A DNA stretch of 44,728 nt from Planctomycetota bacterium (GTDB taxonomy: Bacteria; Planctomycetota; Phycisphaerae; Tepidisphaerales; Tepidisphaeraceae), in contig JBCDKH010000006.1 in NCBI GenBank assembly GCA_038746835.1, positions 1 through 44,728 of the forward strand. The letters run 5' to 3'. Position 1 is the stretch's first letter. Every line of letters begins with the position of its first letter. A model generated the notes under the pieces. The model was not told where the DNA came from. It worked only from the letters and a program-made list of their open reading frames with translations, and made no database searches. Made by a program: the position numbers and the translations under genes. Shown piece by piece: positions 16,547 to 21,772 of the stretch.

Positions 16547-18553
16547 TTGATGAGTCCGGACCTTGCCATTCGATTCCTCGCGGCGTTGCTGATCGACGCG
16601 TTGCCGGTCGTCGCCGTCATGGCCGTCGCATCGATCGGCGTTGCCGCGCTGTTGCGACGGGCGATGCCGGGCGAGCCGAGGTCGCTCATCACGGCCACCG
16701 CGTTCGGGCTTGTCGTCGCGTGGCTCGTCACCGCCGGACATCTGCTGGGCCTTGCTGGCTGGCTGAACGCGACGTCTGCCTCGCTGCTTTTGGTGCTGCC
16801 GAGCCTCGGCTTGCTGGGACTCATCGGTCAACGGTTGCCAACGACGAAGGCGTGGAAGCCCAGCGCGTCGCATGGGATCTGGCTTCTGCCGACCGCGTCG
16901 CTGTTCGTCACGCTCGTCGCGGCCAGCCTTCCGCCGGGCATGTTGTGGGGCGGCGAGCCCAACGCGTACGACGTCCTGAGCTACCACCTTCAGATTCCAC
17001 GCGAGTGGCACGACGGTGGGCAGATCATCCCGCTCGAACACAACGTCTTCAGCCGCATGCCGCTGGGGAATGAGGTTCTGTTCCTGATCGCGATGCACCT
17101 TCGCGGCGGCCCAGCCGACGCGACGCTGGCGGTGCACTTCGTCAACGTCACCCTGTCGATCGGCTCGACACTCGCCTGCTTCGCCGCCGTTCGCGCTACC
17201 GGCGGGTCACGGCAAACGGCGGCAATCGCAGCGACGCTCTTCGCCTGCACGCCGTGGGTCATGATGTTGTCGAGCATCGCGTACAACGAGCCGCTCTACC
17301 TGCTGGCGACGTCGTTGACGGCGGCCTGGCTGCTCCGGGCGGTGAACGCCGGGTCAGTACGTGGTGCATTCCTCGCCGGACTGTTTGCGGGTCTCGGGTT
17401 CACAGCGAAGTACACAGCGCTCCCGATGCTCATCGTGCCTGCAGGTGCAGCACTTGTTGAGGGACTCGTGCTGACGCCGAAGCGGAAGCTTCGGGTCGTT
17501 GACCAGCGTGACATCGCCCCCGACCTGAACCCGAAGCTTCCGCTTCGGCGTCCGTGGCTTGTCTGCGTCCTCGCATTCGTTGCAGCATCGCTCCTGCTAC
17601 CGCTGCCATGGCTGGTCCGTAACACCGTCTGGCACGGGTTCCCGACGTCACCAGTCGTGGGCGGAGTGGACGATTGGTCAAACGAGCAGGTCGATCGATT
17701 CGCCCGAGCTCACGATGCCACGATTACGTCAGCGCCGTCCGCGTTGTGGTCAGAAGTGCTCGCCAATGGCAGGTTCGGCTACACGCTCTTACCTCTCGGA
17801 ATCGTCGGACTCGCGTTGCTCGCCAGCCGCGGGCTTACAGCCCGCGGTTCGAACGGAGAGTCGGGTGACGTCGCGTCGTCAGGAAACCGGCGGGCTGTAA
17901 GCCCGCGGCTTGGAGAGTGGTCGAACGCCGTGGTGCTCTTGACGCTCACGCTGTTTGCCATCGCCGTCTGGGCAACCGCGACACACCTCATCGGTCGGTT
18001 CCTCGTCGTCCTGATCCCGACGCTCACTATCGCCGCCGCGCTGGGGCTCGGGCGATGGCCGAAGCTCGCGACACCGCTTGCCGCCCTTGCCGCAATCATC
18101 GGGCTCGTCCACGTCGTCGCCTTGCACGACGCCGACAACGACCGCATCGGGTGCGGGCTCATCGGCTTGCTCGGCGACGGCCGATCGACGCTCGTCGGCG
18201 TCACGGGGCAACCGACCTTCCAGACGCCGTTCGACAACGACCCCGGACGCCCCGTCTACCTCGTCGGGGATGCGATGGCCTTCGCTTATCCGGTCGACGA
18301 CTTGCACTATCGAGTCGTCTTCGACGTCCCGCCCGCCGACGATCCGTGGCGAGCCTGGCTCGGAGACGCCCTCGACACGGCACCCGACGACGCGATCATC
18401 GTCGTCAACCCGTCCGAAGTCGCCCGGCTGGCCCGAACCTACGGCACACCGACCTTCGCGACCGAGCCACCCGCGAGGCTCCTGACGATGGGCGAATTGC
18501 GACAACACCTCGCGTCCGACGCGGAATCGCCCTCCCAGCCGCGCCTACCGTGA
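16547..18553 (+). CDS. GT39-type (ArnT/PMT-like) membrane glycosyltransferase
   Basis: The 668-residue protein has around a dozen predicted membrane helices. The first large loop holds LPPGMLWGGEPNAYDVLSYH, with the acidic pattern typical of GT-C enzymes, and QIPREWHDGGQIIPLEHNVF. The repeated helices ATLFACTPWVMMLSSIAYNE and LAGLFAGLGFTAKYTALPML are characteristic of the dolichyl-phosphate-mannose and undecaprenyl-phosphate-sugar transferase group. It would move a sugar from a lipid carrier to a protein or glycolipid at the membrane surface. Two inverted-repeat elements lie inside the reading frame, at residues about 310-336 and 427-455, adding charged loops. It is followed 7 bases later by rbfA. 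Confidence 0.8.
   Translation: MMSPDLAIRFLAALLIDALPVVAVMAVASIGVAALLRRAMPGEPRSLITATAFGLVVAWLVTAGHLLGLAGWLNATSASLLLVLPSLGLLGLIGQRLPTTKAWKPSASHGIWLLPTASLFVTLVAASLPPGMLWGGEPNAYDVLSYHLQIPREWHDGGQIIPLEHNVFSRMPLGNEVLFLIAMHLRGGPADATLAVHFVNVTLSIGSTLACFAAVRATGGSRQTAAIAATLFACTPWVMMLSSIAYNEPLYLLATSLTAAWLLRAVNAGSVRGAFLAGLFAGLGFTAKYTALPMLIVPAGAALVEGLVLTPKRKLRVVDQRDIAPDLNPKLPLRRPWLVCVLAFVAASLLLPLPWLVRNTVWHGFPTSPVVGGVDDWSNEQVDRFARAHDATITSAPSALWSEVLANGRFGYTLLPLGIVGLALLASRGLTARGSNGESGDVASSGNRRAVSPRLGEWSNAVVLLTLTLFAIAVWATATHLIGRFLVVLIPTLTIAAALGLGRWPKLATPLAALAAIIGLVHVVALHDADNDRIGCGLIGLLGDGRSTLVGVTGQPTFQTPFDNDPGRPVYLVGDAMAFAYPVDDLHYRVVFDVPPADDPWRAWLGDALDTAPDDAIIVVNPSEVARLARTYGTPTFATEPPARLLTMGELRQHLASDAESPSQPRLP
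17473..17552. repeat. Intragenic inverted-repeat element 1
   Basis: A perfect 24-base inverted repeat lies inside the GT39 gene: left arm 17473-17496 (begins GACGCCGAAGCGG), right arm 17529-17552 (begins ACCCGAAGC), spacer 32 bases. The arms contain a GAAGCTTC palindrome. The element keeps the reading frame and encodes a basic loop (KRKLRVVDQRDIAPDL). Size and layout are like REP pairs or BIMEs of other bacteria. Confidence 0.85.
17825..17910. repeat. Intragenic inverted-repeat element 2
   Basis: A perfect 21-base inverted repeat lies 272 bases after element 1 in the same gene: left arm 17825-17845 (AGCCGCGGGCTTACAGCCC plus GC), right arm 17890-17910, spacer 44 bases. Each arm is itself nearly palindromic around GCGGGCT and AGCCCGC. 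The reading frame is kept and the loop reads SRGLTARGSNGESGDVASSG. The sequence differs from element 1, so it is a second family. Confidence 0.85.
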
Positions 18554-18560
18554 CGGCCCG

Positions 18561-18959
18561 ATGTCGCGACGAACGGAACGGCTAGCCAGCGCGATCAAGC
18601 AAGAGGTGATGGAGGTCATCCAGCGCGATCTGTCCGACCCGCGCCTGGACGGCACCCTGCCGAGCGTCCACCGCGTCAAGGTCTCCGAAGACCTGTCGAC
18701 GGCCGACGTGTACATGGTGCTCATGGGCACGCCCGGCAAGCAGTCCGCCGGCCTGGCCGCGTTGCAGAGCTCGGCCGGCCTCATGCGGACCAAGCTCGGC
18801 AAGTCGCTGCACCTTCGAACCGTGCCGCACCTGCGGATCCAGCTCGACGAGGCGTATCGTCGCGAGGTGGAAGTGCTTGAGCTGATCAACAAGGCCAGCA
18901 GCGAGTATCGCGAAGACTCTGACGACGGTGAGATCGCCGCGGAGGCCGCCGAACGATGA
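18561..18959 (+). CDS. rbfA: Ribosome-binding factor A
   Basis: The 132-residue product fits the RbfA length and pattern: RTERLASAIKQEVMEVIQRD at the N terminus, LSDPRLDG, VHRVKVSEDLSTADVYMVLM in the KH-like core, SSAGLMRTKLGKSLHLRTVP and a C-terminal LRIQLDEAYRREVEVLELIN. RbfA assists late maturation of the 30S subunit by binding near the 16S rRNA 5' end. It is often encoded beside infB or truB; here it follows GT39 and overlaps the next gene by 4 bases (ATGA), so the context is unusual. Confidence 0.9.
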   Translation: MSRRTERLASAIKQEVMEVIQRDLSDPRLDGTLPSVHRVKVSEDLSTADVYMVLMGTPGKQSAGLAALQSSAGLMRTKLGKSLHLRTVPHLRIQLDEAYRREVEVLELINKASSEYREDSDDGEIAAEAAER

Positions 18960-19606
18960 AGAACGCGGCCAAGCTCGCGCCATTGCTCAAGGCGCTTCCG
19001 AAAAAACTCGCCAAGAAGCACCCGCCGTCGAAGTTCTACGACGACGAGGTCGCCGAAACGAAGGACCCTCTCAAGTCCTTGCTCTTGGGTGCCCTTCGCT
19101 ACGAGCTGCCGGAAAAGTCGGCCCGCGCTGCCCTCAAGCGGCTGGACGACACCTTCGTCGACGCCAACGACCTTCGCGTCGCGACCGAGCTGGAGGTGGC
19201 CGACGTGCTGGCGGAGGAGATGGACGAACCGACCGCCCACCGCAAGGCAATCCTGATTCGCATGCTCCTCAGCAGCGTGTTCGACACCGTCGGGCGACTC
19301 AGCCTCGACACCGTCGGCGGACAGAGCCGACGCGAGATTCGGCCCGCCCTCAAGAAGGCGCTCGGCGTCGATGACATGGACGACGCGTACTACGTCGAAG
19401 CCGCCTACGCCGAGTCCCACATCGCCCTCTTCGCTTTCGATTTCGGCGTGCTGCCGATCGATACGCCAACGCACGAACAGCTCGTTGCCAACAAGGTCAT
19501 CGCCGCCGAGGCCGACCTCGCCGACGCGTCCAAGTTCTGCGAGCTGAACCTGAAGGTCGAAGACTGCCGCAGCCTGTTCGCAAGCCTGCGCCAGATGCAG
19601 AAGTAG
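18956..19606 (+). CDS. Helical protein, possibly endonuclease III-like fold
   Basis: The 216-residue protein starts with ATG 18956 overlapping the rbfA TGA. The segment DPLKSLLLGALRYELPEKSA, then RAALKRLDDTFVDANDLRVA, TELEVADVLAEEMDEPTAHR and KAILIRMLL resembles the helical core of endonuclease III-type HhH-GPD proteins. The usual helix-hairpin-helix LPGVGxKTA signature, catalytic lysine and iron-sulphur cysteine cluster are not seen. It may be a non-catalytic relative, but the match is weak and the function is unknown. Palindromic element C begins at its stop codon. Confidence 0.5.
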   Translation: MKNAAKLAPLLKALPKKLAKKHPPSKFYDDEVAETKDPLKSLLLGALRYELPEKSARAALKRLDDTFVDANDLRVATELEVADVLAEEMDEPTAHRKAILIRMLLSSVFDTVGRLSLDTVGGQSRREIRPALKKALGVDDMDDAYYVEAAYAESHIALFAFDFGVLPIDTPTHEQLVANKVIAAEADLADASKFCELNLKVEDCRSLFASLRQMQK

Positions 19607-19674
19607 AGAGCTTGAAGGAGGAAGCCTGGAGTTCCGGCCTTCTAGCTTCAAGCTTCCTCCTTCAAGCTTTCTCT
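19606..19674. repeat. Palindromic element C after the 18956 gene
   Basis: The left arm begins GAGAGCTTGAAGGAGGAAGC (19606-19625). The right arm GCTTCCTCCTTCAAGC starts at 19652. The inverted arms share at least 17 bases around AGCTTGAAGGAGGAAGC. The element fills the gap before hisG and its hairpin could end or stabilise transcripts. It looks like a dispersed palindrome rather than a classical terminator, as it lacks a T tract. Confidence 0.7.
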
Positions 19675-19684
19675 CCCTCCGCCC

Positions 19685-20578
19685 ATGTCCGTCCTCCCCA
19701 CCGACACCCTCCGCCTCGGCCTGCCGAGCGGGCCGATGCAGTCGTCGACCTACGAGCTCTTCGACCGCGCCGGCTACCACATCCGCGCTCGCGACCGCAG
19801 CGTCTTCCCGGCGATCGACGACCCGAAGATCTCCTGCGTCCTGTTCCGTGCCCAGGAAATGTCCCGCTACGTCGTCGACGGCCTCGTCGACTGCGGCCTG
19901 ACGGGCCACGACTGGATCGTCGAAAACGGCAACGCCGACGACGTCATCGAAGTCTGCGAACTCACCTACAGCCGCGCGACAAGGCAGCCCGCCCGCTGGG
20001 TGCTTGCCGTCCCGCAGGAGTCGCCGATCCAAAAGCCCGAGGACCTCGCCGGCAAGCTCGTGGCGACCGAGATCGTCAACACCGTCCGCCGCTACTTTGA
20101 AGGCAAGGGCATCACCCCACCCCCCCGCACCGAGTTCTCCTGGGGCACGACCGAGATCAAGGCCCGCATCTGCGACGCCATCGTCGACCTGACCGAGACC
20201 GGCAGTTCCATCCGGGCCAACAACCTCCGCATCATCGACACGCTGCTGACGAGCACGATTCGCTTCATCGCCAGCAAGGAAGCGTGGGCCGTCGACTGGA
20301 AGCGGGAGAAGATGGAGAACATCGCGATGCTCCTCACCGGGGCCATCGCCGCCCGCGGCAAGGTCGGCCTGAAGCTCAACATCGACGGCGACAAGCTCGC
20401 CGAAATCGTCGAGATGCTCCCCGCGCTTAAGAGCCCCACCGTCAACGAAACCCACGACGGCGGCTACGCGGTCGAGGTCATCATCGACGAACACCTCGAG
20501 CGCGACCTGATCCCCCAGCTCAAACGCCACGGGGCGACCGAGATCTTCAGCTACCCGCTGAACAAGGTGATCCCGTAA
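19685..20578 (+). CDS. hisG: ATP phosphoribosyltransferase (long form)
   Basis: The 297-residue enzyme carries the phosphoribosyltransferase domain with TLRLGLPSGPMQSSTYELFD, VLFRAQEMSRYVVDGLVDCG and LTGHDWIVE, then DAIVDLTETGSSIRANNLRI near the PRPP loop. The last 85 residues are the HisG_C regulatory domain seen in long, histidine-inhibited forms. The reaction is ATP + PRPP to phosphoribosyl-ATP, the first step of histidine synthesis. No other his gene is in the window. The last 174 bases, up to TAA, are duplicated at 21413-21586. Every difference inside these 174 bases is silent: seven synonymous sense changes plus TAA against TAG. Confidence 0.92.
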   Translation: MSVLPTDTLRLGLPSGPMQSSTYELFDRAGYHIRARDRSVFPAIDDPKISCVLFRAQEMSRYVVDGLVDCGLTGHDWIVENGNADDVIEVCELTYSRATRQPARWVLAVPQESPIQKPEDLAGKLVATEIVNTVRRYFEGKGITPPPRTEFSWGTTEIKARICDAIVDLTETGSSIRANNLRIIDTLLTSTIRFIASKEAWAVDWKREKMENIAMLLTGAIAARGKVGLKLNIDGDKLAEIVEMLPALKSPTVNETHDGGYAVEVIIDEHLERDLIPQLKRHGATEIFSYPLNKVIP

Positions 20579-20587
20579 ACTCCGACC

Positions 20588-21358
20588 ATGCCCTCGCCCT
20601 TCCCCGGCATGGATCCGTACTTGGAGAACCCGCGGATCTGGCGGGAGGTTCACCACCTGCTCATCGGCAACATCAAGATCCAGTTGTTGCCTTCGCTGCC
20701 CGACCCGTACTACGCGGTTCTCGAAGAAGACCTCTACATCCACGAACCGCCCGCCGAGGATCGACTGTTCGCAAGAGCAGACGATGCCATCATCCTGACC
20801 GACGAGCCGGGCGGCCGATCCGTCGAGACGACGGCGGTGTCGTCCAAGGCGTCGCTGACGATGCGCATTCCAGTCATCGACCCCGAACTGCCGGAACGCC
20901 TTCAGAACATTGAAATCCGCACGGCCAGCAACGACCGCGTTATCACGGTGATCGAACTGGTGAGCCGCACCAACAAGCTCGGCGGCCGGCGGCAGTTCAT
21001 CGAAAAGCGACTCAACCTCCTTTCGGCGGGCGTCAACCTGCTTCAGATCGATCTTCTCCGCGTCGGCGAAACCCTATTGCCGCAGGAGTCGCCGCCGCAC
21101 GACTACAGCGCGATGTTGACGCGAGGCTACGAACCGACCGCCGACGTCTGGATGTGGACGCTGCGTGACAAGCTGCCGATTCTGCCGGTGCCGTTGGCGA
21201 ACGACGACCCGGACATCGTCCTCGACCTGCGGGCGGCCCTGGACATCACCTACGACGCCAGCCGCTACAGCCCGCGCATCTACCGCCACGCCCCTGACCC
21301 GCCGCTGGCGGAGGACCTCGTCGACTGGGCCGATGCGCTCGTGCCATCGGCGAGTTGA
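20588..21358 (+). CDS. DUF4058 family protein
   Basis: The 256-residue protein starts 10 bases after the hisG stop. N-terminal PSPFPGMDPYLENPRIWREV is the family hallmark. The core has ITVIELVSRTNKLGGRRQFI, then LLQIDLLRVGETL. The E-L-V-S-x-T-N-K and IDLLR pattern resembles restriction-like PD-(D/E)XK folds, as in Uma2-type proteins, which is inference. DUF4058 occurs mostly in planctomycetes and cyanobacteria and has no known function. It is bracketed by intact hisG and a duplicate of the hisG tail, so it looks inserted. Confidence 0.8.
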   Translation: MPSPFPGMDPYLENPRIWREVHHLLIGNIKIQLLPSLPDPYYAVLEEDLYIHEPPAEDRLFARADDAIILTDEPGGRSVETTAVSSKASLTMRIPVIDPELPERLQNIEIRTASNDRVITVIELVSRTNKLGGRRQFIEKRLNLLSAGVNLLQIDLLRVGETLLPQESPPHDYSAMLTRGYEPTADVWMWTLRDKLPILPVPLANDDPDIVLDLRAALDITYDASRYSPRIYRHAPDPPLAEDLVDWADALVPSAS

Positions 21359-21412
21359 GCCGGCGGCTTGGTGGATGGCCATTTACTCAGGCGGATCGGA
21401 ATCTGCGCCGCC

Positions 21413-21586
21413 ATTGTCGAGATGCTCCCCGCCCTTAAGAGCCCCACCGTCAACGAAACCCACGACGGCGGCTACGCGGTCGAGGTCATCATCGACGAAC
21501 ACCTGGAGCGAGACCTGATCCCGCAACTCAAACGCCATGGGGCGACCGAGATCTTCAGCTACCCGCTGAACAAGGTGATCCCGTAG
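21413..21586 (+). pseudogene. Duplicate of the hisG 3' end
   Basis: These 174 bases encode the same final 57 residues as hisG 20405-20578 (IVEMLPALKSPTVNETHDGG through SYPLNKVIP) and differ at eight bases. The differences are ATC/ATT, GCG/GCC, CTC/CTG, CGC/CGA, CCC/CCG, CAG/CAA, CAC/CAT and TAA/TAG, all silent. The frame is open back to a TTG at 21368, but the head reads VDGHLLRRIGICAA, unlike hisG. Most likely it is the orphan tail left after a DUF4058 segment arrived. Confidence 0.85.
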
Positions 21587-21610
21587 AGGATGTCCGAGAA
21601 GCGTCCCCCT

Positions 21611-21735
21611 CTGTCATTCCGAGCGGAGTGAAACGGAGTCGAGGAACCTCGGGCGCTTCAGCTGATCGAGAGGCCGGCAACCATTCGCGATCGCCCCGGT
21701 CACGCGAGGTCCCTCGGCTGCGCTCGGGATGACGG
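21611..21735. repeat. Palindromic element B1
   Basis: The left arm begins GTCATTCCGAGCGGAGTGAA (21613) and extends to about 21651 (GAGGAACCTCG). The right arm begins at 21705 (CGAGGTCCCTCGG) and ends GGGATGACGG. The ends are roughly inverted and make a long imperfect hairpin. A related copy is at 32376-32470. It lies between the hisG-tail copy and the Roco gene. Confidence 0.75.
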
Positions 21736-21772
21736 AGTGGGCTTCTGAGACACCCACTCAGCGGCGCAGGGC

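Noticed and set aside
17461-17920. Insertion sequence inside GT39
   Set aside because: No transposase or target duplication; only short inverted pairs are present and the frame is continuous.
18545-20743. Minus-strand open frame of 732 residues over rbfA and hisG
   Set aside because: It is a shadow of two or three well-recognised genes on the plus strand.
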